Shown piece after piece: positions 1-9,631 of a stretch of 27,961 nucleotides of DNA (positions within the stretch are counted from its first letter, which is position 1; each line of letters opens with the position of its first letter). The notes beneath the pieces are model-generated. The model had not been told where the DNA came from. It ran no database searches and worked only from the letters and a program-made list of their open reading frames with translations. This stretch comes from Pleurotus ostreatus/Saccharomyces cerevisiae fusant (Eukaryota; Opisthokonta): positions 1-27,961 of the forward strand of contig JAMQCK010000333.1 in the NCBI GenBank assembly GCA_024196135.1, read 5' to 3'. A program made the translations under genes and the position numbers.

Positions 1-329
1 GCAGGCGGAGGAGTGGCCTTGATCGACACGACCAGGTCCCTCAACTCCGCCAGCTCCTTCCGAAGACTGGCGAGGTCTTCGGCAACGTTGGGCGGGGGCG
101 GTTGTAGCCTGTGTCCGAGCATTGCACGGAAAAATTCTTCGCGTTCATCGTCATACCTGAGCAACAGCTGCTGCTCGGTTTTGGCGTCTGCGTCGTGTTT
201 CGAGTGAAGGACATCGTATGCAAGTTGGGCTTGCTCAAGGCAGTCGTTGATGTGGTGTCGGAGAGATAGGTTTGTAGCGTTTTCTAAGCGGGGCCACCGC
301 ATCGGCTGGATCCATAAGGGAGGAGCCAT
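1..329 (-). CDS. 5' part of an unrecognised gene, running off the left edge
   Basis: From an ATG at 329 the minus strand stays open for 109 codons to the window edge with no stop. The predicted protein starts MAPPLWIQPMRW and has a heptad-like helix near residues 84-104 (EDLASLRKELAELRDLVVSI) followed by a proline run. Another charged stretch around residues 50-70 (DADAKTEQQLLLRYDDEREE) also looks helical. I do not recognise the family. Immediately upstream lies a transposon insertion whose 9-bp target duplication overlaps this ATG. With the element removed, the frame continues upstream to another ATG at 1261 (reading MWESRADALPPTI before MAPP), so the present start may be a secondary one. 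Because the gene is cut by the window, introns further downstream cannot be judged. A real gene is likely but not certain. Confidence 0.45.
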   Translation of the reverse strand, partial: MAPPLWIQPMRWPRLENATNLSLRHHINDCLEQAQLAYDVLHSKHDADAKTEQQLLLRYDDEREEFFRAMLGHRLQPPPPNVAEDLASLRKELAELRDLVVSIKATPPP

Positions 330-336
330 GATGGTC
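328..336 (+). repeat. Target site duplication, left copy
   Basis: The sequence atgatggtc is identical to 1221-1229. On the minus strand it supplies the first two bases of the ATG of the left-edge gene. Confidence 0.85.
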
Positions 337-417
337 AACGTCCATACGTCTCCCCCACCTCTTACTTGCCTAATTTGGTAGGGCGTGGGAATCAACTGCC
401 GAATTTCGCTTGTGGGT
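337..417 (+). repeat. Left terminal inverted repeat (81 bp)
   Basis: This arm begins aacgtccatacgtctc and matches the reverse complement of 1140-1220 at 80 of 81 positions. The target duplication 328-336 abuts it without a gap. Confidence 0.9.
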
Positions 418-890
418 CCATGCTTGCCGTCTCAGTCGTCCTCAATGCGCTCGTGGAAGTATATCTGAGCCCATATAGTGACGGAATACCAATGTATACT
501 ATGACTCCATATAATTTAATGAGAGATATTGATGTTTTTGGAGAGGAATGTCTCCGAGCAGCTGGCGACGCCACAAAATGAACTTAGGATTTCGGCCGCC
601 TCCGAATGGGTGTTAGAACTCATTGCCATGGTCTCCTGTTGCAGACATGTAAGTGATTACAGCGAGGGAGCAATTCTACGTTTTTTTCTTGCTTCGGCTT
701 CGGAGGGATGGAAAAAGTCAATTTATGTCCCTGGTCTATCTATTAAAGTCTATGGCGGGCGGCACTTTTGAAAGATAGAGACCTTGTGATCAGCGACCTC
801 TGTATCACTTATGGCTGTCTGGTAGAAGTCAACGTATCGGCTGTGTAGACCACTCGCTCACAAGGCAGAGGCGTGGCAGGCTGGATTGGG

Positions 891-973
891 AAAAAAAAGC
901 AAAACAACAACTGGAATCGAACTTCAGACCTCTTGCTTCGCATGTTGCACTTAAACCACTACAACACGTTGTC
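891..973 (-). ncRNA. Degenerate tRNA-like sequence with T8 run, inside the transposon
   Basis: On the minus strand 973-902 reads like a damaged tRNA of about 72 nt. Bases 973-967 (GACAACG) can pair with 909-903 (TGTTGTT) as a seven-base acceptor stem. A D-arm (TTGT/GCAA) follows, with an A-box-like TAGTGGTTTAAG at 961-950. A B-box-like AGTTCGATTCC lies at 923-913. Eight T residues at 898-891 would act as a Pol III terminator. The anticodon and variable region is about 4-5 nt short and the stem does not fold, and the T-stem pairs poorly, so this is not a working tRNA. It may be a tRNA-derived (SINE-like) fragment captured by the element, possibly still transcribed by Pol III. The motifs are visible; expression is inference. 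Confidence 0.45.
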
Positions 974-1139
974 TTGACGTGCAGAAGATAGCGGCTACCT
1001 ATAGCCCAAGCCCCAAAGCGAGTATGCATCAAATGCTGTATTACCCTGAGACGGCTCATATGACGCTCAATCTCCACGTCTTTAGCGCTCTCATCCTCCC
1101 TCAAATGCCTTCCATTGATGCTGAATAGGGCGGGCGCAA

Positions 1140-1220
1140 ACCCACAAGCGAAATTCGGCAATTGATTCCCACGCCCTACCAAATTAGGCAAGTAAGAGGT
1201 GGGGGAGACGTATGGACGTT
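1140..1220 (-). repeat. Right terminal inverted repeat (81 bp)
   Basis: This is the mirror copy of 337-417. The second copy of the 9-bp target duplication (1221-1229) follows directly. Confidence 0.9.
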
Positions 1221-1229
1221 ATGATGGTC
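1221..1229 (+). repeat. Target site duplication, right copy
   Basis: The sequence atgatggtc is identical to 328-336 and immediately follows the right inverted repeat. Confidence 0.85.
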
Positions 1230-1537
1230 GGAGGCAAGGCGTCGGCACGTGATTCCCACATGTTTATGTGTTGAACTTCAGATGCACCGATTCACACTCG
1301 CCATAGCAGGCAAATATGTTTCGTCTGGCGCAAACTGAGAGCAGCAGAGTATCTCCATATCGTATCAGGCCGTGGAAAAATTAGCATGTTCCTGCGAAAA
1401 GCATGGCGATCTCTTGGCGATCTCCAAGCGGCACGACTGTGATCTGTCTGGCGATGGTACTTGCGAGCACCGGGAAGCTGAGGGGATCCACCTTGTTTTC
1501 TCTAATAAGGATTGGCGCTCGCCAAACAGCACTTGCA
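1230..1537. other. Intergenic spacer, no gene seen
   Basis: These 308 bases separate the transposon from the 3' end of the acetyltransferase gene. They are the original upstream region of the left-edge gene, now displaced by the insertion, and include a CACGTG box near 1246. The short ORFs here are not supported by codon pattern or homology. Confidence 0.5.
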
Positions 1538-2404
1538 TTAATCTACAGGAGTTACTTTCTTGACCACCCTGGCAGGCTGGCCAAGCGCCACGCTCCACTC
1601 AGGTATATCCTTCGTGACCACCGCGCCCGCTCCGATCGTACATCCCTTCCCAATAGTGACTCCAGGCAGGACCACGACATTCCCCCCGAACCAGCAATCG
1701 TCGCCTAGGGTAATCGGCTTCGCGTACTCGATATAATCACGCCGGCTCTGCACCTCCGTCTCGTGCGTGGCGGTGAGCAGGGAGACATTTGGTCCGAACA
1801 TGACGCGATCTCCAATCGTAACGAGGGCGCAGTCGAGGATGGTGAGGTTGAAGTTGGAATAGAAGCGCTTGCCGAGGCTGATGTTGCAGCCATAATCGAT
1901 GTAGAAGGGAGGCTCGATGTAGGCTTCGTCGTCTGCAATCTTGCCGATGATCTGTTTGGTGTACAATCAGCTCTGTAAGACGAGTACTGTAGCCACGTCC
2001 TGCAAGGATTCCATGCGGCTTTAGGTTTCTCGATGTCATGACTTCAATGCAGTGGAAAGACACTTCATGGGGAAAGAAAGGGCGGCTCACTGTTTTTAAG
2101 CTGTCCAGCCTCGCTTTTGCGAGACTGTCAGCAGTGGGACAATCAGGTGGAAGGGTGGTGTTATAGCGCATCGCCCAAATGCGCGACTCAAAATGAGCCT
2201 TCTGGAGCTCTGGGTCCAACGAATTATACCTTGAGGACCTGGTCAGCTACGCCCCTCGAAGAAAACGCCAAAGCCGTCAGACCCAGAGGAAGGGAAAACT
2301 CACAACATCCCAGAAATCATGCGCTCATACTGTTCTCCCCAGGGGACGTGAGCGAGGTCGCGGGCGAGGGCCAGTTGTGCTTCATTCTTGCTCTGAGCAG
2401 CCAT
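1538..2404 (-). CDS. Maltose O-acetyltransferase-type sugar acetyltransferase
   Basis: This enzyme would transfer acetyl from acetyl-CoA to a sugar hydroxyl; the natural substrate in fungi is unclear. Model: exons 2404-2304, 2229-2091, 1951-1538; introns of 74 and 139 nt; 217 residues. The N-terminal cap (residues ~15-60, with MLYNSLDPEL across the first splice) is the Mac domain of the Maa/NodL/LacA family. The left-handed beta-helix of hexapeptide repeats follows (~90-205), with EPPFYIDYG at ~93-101, the likely catalytic His at ~143 (LTATHETE), and the loop GDDCWFGG leading to PGVTIGKGCTIGAGAVVTKD. The length equals bacterial and yeast relatives. It diverges from the RTA1-like gene with 466 bp between starts. 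The family is secure; the gene may differ slightly at splice sites. Confidence 0.92.
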
Positions 2405-2870
2405 CGAGGTGATAGTATGTGGTCCGGAGGCCTGAGAGACTCCGTCGAAGACTAAATTTCGTGTACGTGGAGGATGAAACAGGCTCGCTATGTTCGTTCG
2501 ATTTTGTGGCGGTTCGGTAGAGCGCGAATGCCAGTGCAGGCTCCTGTAGGTCCCCGCTCGAGGGCACGTGGTACACGTGGCGAGTGAAGTTCAACTTCTG
2601 ACTTCAACAGATTTGATCATCGTTTCGGCTGCATCATGGCCTGTGCTTTCTTGACTTCCCCACATCCCGGATGTGTCAATTCATTCATGCAGGTAGCCGG
2701 AGGACAAAGGCTGTGTCCTCGAGGCATCGCATAATCTGCTTCAAAGGCAACAAGTGATGATCAAAGACGCGCCACCGCCTGGTGTTGCCCCACCTTCATT
2801 CTTCTTCCCCTCATCCTACGGCGCCTGCACGACGTAGTCGACCTGCAGGCAGAGACCTGCTTGGTTTTGG
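2405..2870. other. Divergent intergenic region (promoters of acetyltransferase and RTA1-like gene)
   Basis: These 466 bases lie between two divergent starts and should hold both promoters. I see no clear TATA box, tRNA or repeat. Confidence 0.4.
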
Positions 2871-4117
2871 ATGGAAAGGATGGTAGCAGAGCCCTCCTTC
2901 GACGACATCTCATTCCCACTTACGCACGGCGACGTGCCAAACGAATGGGGTTGCATACAGCTCTACGTCGCACTCTTCGGCGTAACAATAGGTGACTTGA
3001 CTTGGCTTCCTATATTCCATTCTATACCGCATCGATAAACTACAATGCGCTCATACTGATCCCTTCACAGCCATCCACGGCCACGAGTCCATAACGTACA
3101 AAAGCCTCTGGCTTTTCGCAACCGCCGTCGTCTGCGCCGCAGTCGAAGTGCTCGGCTACGCGCAACAACGACGGGATGATTGGGAGGGCTTCGGGTACGA
3201 CGACCCGCGCATGTTGCAGTGAGTAACCTGCGAAGCCGAGAGACGCGCTCCGAGTCTGAATGCATGCTGATATCCTCATAGGTCTGTCGCGACGATTATA
3301 GGGCCCACGCCGCTGCTCGCGGCCCACTGCTTCATCATGAGCAATGTCGTGAGGCGACTGGGTGCCTCTTACAGTCTATTGAGTCCTGGCCTATGTGAGC
3401 TTTCTTCGCCGCCGCCGTTGGGGCTTGACTGACATCACGCCTATAGTTTCGAGCTTATTCTTGTGTTGTGTACGACAGTCTTCGCCCTTGAGTTTGCATG
3501 GCATATTGACACTATCACCAGGACATCTTCGCATCGGCAGTTCAAGGCGTCGGCAGTGGGATTCGCGCCTCGATAGATAGCAGAGACGCTGAGCGTGTAG
3601 GTTGCCCTGGTCTTCGTGAGATACGCACCACTCACCCATCGCAGGGCCGGAGAATCATGCTTCGAGGAGTGTCCCTACACATCGCCGCCATCTGTTTCTT
3701 CGCACTGTTCTCGCTGGAATTCTTCTGGCGCTACGCATCAGACCGATCACACAAATCTTGCCTTCAGGCAACCCAAAGAGCAGCGCCACAAAGAACATTG
3801 CTAACCGACCGCCTGATACTCTGCCTATCGCTCCTCGGTGGGTCGACGATGCTGCTCTTGGTCCGCGCCATTGAGCGCATGTCCGCGCTTGCTGACGGTG
3901 AGGAGGGCGGCATGGTCAGAATAGAGGCGTGGTTGAGTAAGTCGTCGTGCGCTTGTCAGTGTGAGCGGGGCTAACAAACAGCTCAGATATCTTCGACGCG
4001 GCAATTATCATTGTAGCCTTGTCTCTAGACGACATGCTCCATCCTCGGCGGTCGTGGGAGGAAGGCCAGGCAAGTAGAGACGAAGAGGAAGAGTACCTGA
4101 TCAATGAGATACTATGA
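2871..4117 (+). CDS. RTA1-like seven-transmembrane protein
   Basis: RTA1-family proteins are fungal plasma-membrane proteins linked to lipid translocation and to resistance to toxic amphiphiles. Model: exons 2871-2991, 3071-3218, 3282-3394, 3447-3469, 3522-3596, 3645-3936, 3987-4117, giving 300 residues with an intact frame; a start at 2880 gives 297. Exon 4 is only 23 nt, and intron 5 needs a gtaggt donor. Recognisable signatures in order are EVLGYAQQRRDD after TM2, QSVATIIGPTPLLAAH, the DIFASAVQGVGSG segment typical of the family, EFFWRY after TM5, LLLVRAIERM for TM6, and a last helix FDAAIIIVALSL followed by LHP. The C-terminus is acidic (SRDEEEEYLINEIL). The loops match the family pattern although individual substrates are unknown. 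Confidence 0.87.
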
Positions 4118-4275
4118 TCTTCGCTGCGTAAGATTCGTCGGACGTAAGTGATACTTTACAACATGAAAGCCGCTGTTGAAGCGCTTTCAATCGGCCCTCT
4201 ATATTCAAGAAATATCTAGCACTCAGCTAGACGACCTGGTGCCATACCACCAGTACACATCTGCAAGTCCCGGTC

Positions 4276-5926
4276 TCAACCACGGTAGTACTTCGTCGGC
4301 ACAAACGGCATTGGCGTGATGACCGCCTTGCGCGGCTTTCCGCGCACGGCCACCGCGAGCTCGGTGCCCTTCTTGTGCAACCCGTTCTTCACGTAGCCCA
4401 TAGCAATGTTCTTCCCCAATGTGGGAGACGGGATACCGGAGGTGACGACGCCTAAGGTAGGGATGTTAGCGTCCGGATGAAGGGAGAAAGATTGAGGGAT
4501 GAGGAGATAGCCAAAAACGTACCGATTGCCTCGGACAATGTCGGCGACTCGAGGATCTGCGCGCCGTCTGAACAGAGGGTCAGCGCAAGACTAGGAGCAG
4601 TATGAAGAGATAACGTACGGCGAGCAGGAGCACCCTCGACAATCAAACCTACCCTTCGGCGAGGAGGACCCTCCTGAATGTGCTTAAGCACGCCCTCAGT
4701 ACCAATGAAACCGCCAGTCTTCTTCCTCTCCTTGCCAATCACCCAACCCAATCCAGCCTCGATGGGCGTCGTCGTCTCGTCGAGATCACTGCCATACAAG
4801 CACATGCCAGCCTCCAATCTCAAACTATCGCGCGCGCCCAGGCCGGTGAGCTGCACGTTATCGGGTTTGCTCAGCAGCTGCGCGACGTCGTAGGTCTGGT
4901 CGGGCGGGATGGAGATCTGAGGGGGGAGGTAAGTGGTTGTGTATCTGTACAGGGTGATGCTGATACGAGAGGATGAGGGAGAGACGAACCTCGAACCCAT
5001 CCTCCCCTGTGTATCCACCGCGCGCGACGTGCAGGTTGAAGCCACCGTCAATCGGGACGAACGCGGACTTGCCGAAGGTGAGGGTGCGCAGGTCGAAAGA
5101 GGTCAAGGTCTGGAGATAACCAGCAGCTTCGGGACCTGTGCGACTGGTCAGGAAGGGGAATCATTGACTCGACGAGGTGCATGCATACCTTGCAACGCAA
5201 GCAGCCCCCATCCCTCCAGCACCTCATGCTCAACCGGCCCCTCCTTCTTCGCGACCTCGCCCGCGTTCCACTCCGCGAGCTTCTCCTTGAACCACGCAAG
5301 ATCGCGCTCGCGGCGTCCTGCGTTTGTGACAACGTAGAACGCGTCCTGCGAGTGCTTCGTGATGACGGTGTCGTCGATGATGCCCCCGGCCTCGTTGAGG
5401 AGGACGCTCAGAGTGGATGTATAGGGGGAAAGGGCTGATAGGGATGAGGGCGTGATCCATTCGAGGAATGCGGTCGCTGTGGGGCCACGGAAGCTGCATG
5501 CGTGTTAGTACACGGCGTAGAACATAATGCGAGGAACGAACGCACTTCGACTGCACCATATGCCCAACATCGAACAAGCCCGCCGCCTCGCGAACATGCT
5601 TGTGGCTGGCGACTATTTACGTCCGTGAGCAGCCTCAAGGCACGGGGAAGGAGAACTACGCACCTTGTCCGACCCCCGCGTACTCTAGGGGCATGGAGTA
5701 CCCAGCAAATGGCACCATTTTAGCACCATTCTGCAGATGGAAGTCGTATAGACCGGTCTTCCTGAGCTAGAGGACGTGCTTGTCAGATCGTAGTCTATGC
5801 TCCTTCAGGTGAGGTACGCACAGTGCTATCTGCCGCGGACGCGTACCCGCGCGTCGGACGCATCGCGCTCTTCAGCGCATACTGCCTGCACGCGCGAAGC
5901 ACCAGAGCTCTCTGAATCAAAGTCAT
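4276..5926 (-). CDS. GCV1: Aminomethyltransferase, mitochondrial (glycine cleavage T protein)
   Basis: T protein moves the aminomethyl carbon of glycine from the H-protein lipoyl arm to tetrahydrofolate, releasing ammonia, in the mitochondrial glycine cleavage complex. Model: exons 5926-5822, 5766-5664, 5612-5546, 5493-5189, 5135-4990, 4916-4619, 4567-4523, 4451-4276, giving 414 residues in frame throughout. The first ~30 residues ([16 protein letters not shown]...) are Arg-rich without acids, a good import presequence. Then come [91 protein letters not shown] and the C-terminal barrel with [17 protein letters not shown]. Length matches fungal homologues (~400). Acceptors at introns 1 and 2 were chosen to keep [10 protein letters not shown] and [10 protein letters not shown]. 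It diverges from an SDR gene. Confidence 0.96.
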
Positions 5927-6599
5927 CGTGAAGAGGCAAGGACAGGGGTCGTGACGGTGAAAGGAAAGGTAGGACGTGTGCGGCCTCGAGCAAGCAGGCA
6001 GTCAGTCCCTTGGGGGATAAGGACAGAATTTCCAAGTTATCGCAGGGCGGCTCCCGCACGATCCCGCTCTCGATGTGTGTTCACCGAGCCAGCACCGAGC
6101 TCACCGGTCCGGAGAGCCGAGCCGCGGGACTCCGAACAAGGTGATCAAAACCTTCCTTTTCGGGTATGATGGGCAGTGATTTTCCTTTTATTACCTTCCT
6201 CGCGAGGACTCAACACCACTTTACCTTGTCGTATGTATCTAGGGGATGATAGCTAAACACATAGACAGAAAACCAGTGGAGTAGATATGGAGTTCCTAGC
6301 CTACCGTCAGACTGGTGTAGCCACACCTCCGCAGACCAGCTACCCAAAGGCCCTGCTATACAGCAAGGCGGCGCTCAGAATGGACCTATCAAGGTCCGGA
6401 AGGTCACAAGATGCAGTAGGATTCGTGAAACTCGGCCATGCCAAGGGAGAGGAATCGCACGCTTCGCGGGCATGAAAGGCGTCACGAACGAAGCCAGGAG
6501 CCAATCGTCGGGGAAGTTCCTGCCGTGTCAAGCGTGTCATGGAGAAGAGGGAAATATAAGTCGACGAGGGATAGCGCGCGCACCTCAACCTTTGCTCTC
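5927..6599. other. Divergent intergenic region between GCV1 and SDR gene
   Basis: These 673 bases hold the promoters of two divergent genes. A TATAAG box at 6555-6560 lies 45 bp before the SDR start. The short ORFs here on both strands have no recognisable product. No repeat or RNA gene is evident. Confidence 0.45.
6555..6560 (+). promoter_or_regulatory. Possible TATA box of the first SDR gene
   Basis: TATAAG lies 45 bp upstream of the ATG at 6600, within the usual fungal spacing. It is a weak match on its own. Confidence 0.35.
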
Positions 6600-7546
6600 A
6601 TGGCCGCCCCCGACGAACCCACGGTGTACTTGGTGAGCGGCGCGAACCGCGGTATCGGTATGTTGCACGCGGCCTGTGTTGCTGAATGTGCTCACGCGAA
6701 CACGTTGTCAGGCCTCGCCATAGTGACTCTGCTTGCCTCCCGCTCGGACGCCGTCGTCTTCGCTGGCGCTCGCAGCCCCCAGACGGCCGACGAACTGCAC
6801 GCGCTGGCGAAGGCGCACCCAGGTCGCGTCCACATCGTCAAGCTCGTATCTGCGGACAGGGAGAACAACGACGCCGCCGTAGAGGAAATAAAGCGGACGG
6901 TGGGGCGTCTGGACATCGTCATCGCCAACGCGGGCATCAGCGACTGCTTCAAGGACGCCCTGGCGATATCGCCAGAGGAGATGACTAGGCATTTTGAGGT
7001 AAGTGAATCGCACGGCCAACTGACTTTCCTAGGGCGTGTCGTCAGTCCTTGCTGATTTCGCCCTTTAGATCAATACGAACGGCCCGCTTGTCCTCTTCCA
7101 AGCGACGTACCCACTCCTGCGTGCGAGTAAAGCGCCCAAATTCGCCGCGGTCACGTCGCACGTCGGTAGCGTCGCCGGAGGGCCGCAGCTCGAGAACACC
7201 GTATACGCGTACGGGGCGTCGAAGGCGGCCCTCAATTGGGTGACGCGGAAGCTGCACTTTCAGTACCCGGAGATCAGTAAGTCTAAGTGCTGAAGCGGTG
7301 TACGAGCTATAGCTCACCAGCTGGAATGCAGCCATCTTCCCCATCGCCCCGGGAGGGGCCGACACCGATATGGTCAAGGTGTCTTTGACGCAAGATTCGG
7401 GGATGCAGAAAGTCATCGATGGGTACTCGCTAGAGCCGCCAGAGGTATGCGCGCGGGGAATTCTGGAGCAAGTGGACTTCGCGACGAGGGAGACGCATGG
7501 AGGAAAGTTGGTGGATTACACGGGATTGGACAAGTGGGAATGGTAG
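6600..7546 (+). CDS. Short-chain dehydrogenase/reductase (classical SDR, sniffer/norA-like)
   Basis: An NAD(P)-dependent oxidoreductase of the classical SDR family; the substrate cannot be told from sequence. Model: exons 6600-6657, 6712-6998, 7069-7276, 7332-7546, 255 residues. The Rossmann cofactor motif SGANRGIG is at residues 13-20, DIVIANAGIS supplies the NAG motif (~112-121), SHVGSVAGGP carries the catalytic Ser, and YAYGASKAALN the Tyr-x-x-x-Lys. APGGADTDM follows the last strand, and a C-terminal GGKLVDYTG is typical of this subgroup. The layout and length match fungal carbonyl reductases related to norsolorinic acid ketoreductase, but no secondary-metabolism cluster surrounds it, so a housekeeping or detoxifying carbonyl reductase is as likely. 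The last acceptor (atgcag before 7332) was selected for frame. Confidence 0.92.
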
Positions 7547-7858
7547 AAGCGTAGGACTGCACGGAATAGCCTTCTTGGAGCGAGCTATAAGGACATGGTT
7601 TCAAGCTAGAATACTGGAATGTGAGAGTGTATTCAAGAGGACGATGGTCATCGTTGCGGTGAAGGCGCGAGCGGCGAGGTCCGAGGGGACGATGATGTGG
7701 CTGTGTGCGTCGCGTGGTTTCAATTATCGACGCCACATGCTGGACCACGCTCTTCTTGACTTCACCGTCTTCTTCACGAACTTCGTCTGTTCCCTCTCAT
7801 ACCACACTCGGAGACTCCGCGGCGCCAAAGCTGCCTTCCTACGCCGTACTCGACTAGA
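7547..7858. other. Intergenic spacer between SDR and single-pass membrane protein gene
   Basis: These 312 bases probably hold the SDR 3' UTR and the next promoter. The frame running into the downstream gene here (7497-8159) does not match its spliced reading frame. Nothing else is evident. Confidence 0.4.
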
Positions 7859-8511
7859 ATGCCTCCGCCATCTAGCAGTCGTGCTTTCGGCGGATCCCCA
7901 GTTGCGCGAGACTATCAGCCATCCGGCTCGACCGTTCCCTCTCTCGGCGGGTGCGTTGCACGTTCTGCATGCTCACGTCTTGACTCACCTTTTTCAGCGG
8001 CGATGCCAAGACCCCCATGATTGCCGGCTCCGTCTGCGGTGGACTCATGGCCATCGCATGGATCATCGGCTTCACCATATACTTCCGCAAGCGCTGGAAG
8101 CGCAAGATACGCAACCGCAAACGGCGCGCAGGGCTCGAGGTGCCGCTCAGCCCGCATGAGGAACCAGAAGCCCCACAGGAGAAGGTCGTTATACCTCCTG
8201 ACCCAGCGGTTCTTGCTGGCCTCGCGAAACCTGGATCGGACGCCTTCGAGGGGATGGAGGATTTGAGGAAACCACGGATAACGAGGGGGTTGAGTAGGGC
8301 GAAGGGGAGACTGGAGGGGATCTTTGAACAGGATGAGAAAGCCAAGGGATCTCCGCGTCCCTCTACCTCTGCGCCTACTTTGGATAGCGGTGCACCCACT
8401 GCCTCACCTTCAACAACAACGATCAAACCTCCGCCACCGCCTCCCCCGCCTCGCCATTCCCGCAAGTCAAGCAGAGAGACTGCAGCTCCTCCACCTCCTT
8501 CATGTGTGTGA
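7859..8511 (+). CDS. Single-pass membrane protein with basic juxtamembrane and proline-rich tail
   Basis: I do not recognise a family. Model: exons 7859-7950 and 7998-8511 (47-nt intron), 201 residues. The N-terminal ~37 residues are Ser/Gly/Pro-rich without a signal peptide. One strong hydrophobic helix (residues ~38-61, MIAGSVCGGLMAIAWIIGF...) is followed at once by a cluster of Lys and Arg (RKRWKRKIRNRKRR), predicting an outside N-terminus and cytosolic tail. The tail is low in structure, with KPPPPPPPPRHSRKSS near the end, an SH3- or profilin-ligand type tract. This layout is common among fungal cell-surface or septal membrane adaptors, but no function can be assigned. The intron and frame are convincing; the start is the first ATG of the frame. 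Confidence 0.65.
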
Positions 8512-9631
8512 TATGGCGTAGCTGCTATACCCCCTGCTGACGGTTATCAGAGCCCTGCGTTTTGACCCGGATACGACCCTGTACTTGACGATGCCCCGGC
8601 TACCCATATATCACTACGGTTAATGCGGACTCACGACCCTATCCTGATGCTCCGATTGTACTCTAACTCCACATCCTGTCGTCTATCTATCTTGCGGACT
8701 GCCCAATTGGACTTCCGTCATTGACCATCGGCGTCCTGCATCAAGACCTCCTCTCGCGCGGTGCACCGGTGAATAGAAGGGCTAGAGAATGATTTATGTG
8801 TTCAACATCCACGGTAGGCTATCTCCATTTCGGGCTTCGCCTACAACCATGTTCAGCGGCATATTGTTATCTGCTCGCGGTGCGTGCTCGCGAAATCCCT
8901 GACAGTTCACTTACTACCACGGTCGATTGCGGGCAGAGTCTAAGGCTCATCCCACGTCTGGGTGACCGTCATACCCCTTTGCCTCTGCGTACGAAATGCC
9001 TGGCTTCTATACAACGGTTTGCACAGTCAAAAGCGAGCGTCTATCTGGGAGACAATGCCATCTTGATGGGGGAATTGCGGATGAACGGTCCGACATATAG
9101 TAGACCCAATTGGAAGAAGTCACACTGAGTCAGCATCTTCCAGCAACAGACTCGCAAACAACAAAATTTCCTCCGCGCACTTCCAACCTCTTGCACCGCG
9201 CCCCCTTTGGCTCACCTTGGTAACTCCTTATATCTTGACTTTCTATGCTTGATTCTCCTTGGGAGCTCTGGGCGGATCGTACACTGCTAGGCAATACAGT
9301 GAACGCGAAGGCCTCAATGACCCACTGGCATGCCGCGCAACGTCGTCTTGACAGGCCGGCATCATGATGAACTTGCCCTCGACACCTGCTTCATAAGCCG
9401 CCGCGACGCCGCGCAGATGCAAGCACACTCCACGACCCTGCCGGTGGACGACGACGATCTTTGGTGGCGCAGCCGCCGTTTCACCTTACCAATCAACAGG
9501 TTGGCCTTTCAGACGCGCAAGATGTATACCTCCCGACGTTGCCTATAAAAGAGAATGGGTCTTGCCATGAATACATCATCACCACCCTCATCTCCCGGCA
9601 TTCAGCCTCACGCACTACTCATCATCTCAAT
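8512..9631. other. Long intergenic region, no supported gene
   Basis: This is the longest gene-free stretch (1120 bases). An open frame on the plus strand at 8796-9128 and one on the minus strand at 9243-9461 lack recognisable motifs, and the latter lacks a start codon. The right end should hold the promoter of the second SDR gene, including a TATA box at 9544-9550. Confidence 0.4.
9544..9550 (+). promoter_or_regulatory. TATA box of the second SDR gene
   Basis: TATAAAA lies 82 bp before the ATG at 9632 and is a full consensus match. Confidence 0.5.

Larger units (their letters stand above)
337..1220. mobile_element. Non-autonomous TIR transposon (MITE), Mutator-like
   Basis: The 884-bp element is bounded by 81-bp terminal inverted repeats (337-417 and 1140-1220) that differ at one position (c at 396 against a t in the matching arm). 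It is flanked by a perfect 9-bp direct repeat, atgatggtc, at 328-336 and 1221-1229. Long TIRs with a 9-bp target duplication are the hallmark of the Mutator/MULE superfamily; hAT elements make 8 bp and Tc1/mariner TA. No transposase can be seen inside, so it must be moved in trans. The near-identical TIRs and intact duplication suggest recent insertion. Both repeats produce the same spurious short ORF beginning MPNLVGRGNQLPNFACG, which is only the TIR read inward. The superfamily call is inference; the borders are seen directly. Confidence 0.88.

Noticed and set aside
366..581. ORF beginning MPNLVGRGNQLPNFACG, also found at 829-1191 on the other strand
   Set aside because: Both are the same terminal inverted repeat read inward; they share only TIR-derived residues and are not genes.
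891..973. Functional tRNA gene
   Set aside because: The anticodon arm is shortened and does not pair, and the T-stem is poor; only a tRNA-like remnant is supported.
5048..5577. Arg-rich minus-strand ORFs within GCV1 in other frames
   Set aside because: Out of frame with the conserved T-protein sequence and crossing confirmed introns.
8796..9128. 110-residue plus-strand ORF
   Set aside because: No recognisable motif, many Cys and Arg in a pattern typical of random frames, no intron context or homologous feature.
9243..9461. Minus-strand open frame (ending AVYDPPRAPKENQA), possible acyltransferase-like fragment
   Set aside because: It lacks a start codon, has stops just upstream, and I could not align it to a family; at most a gene remnant.
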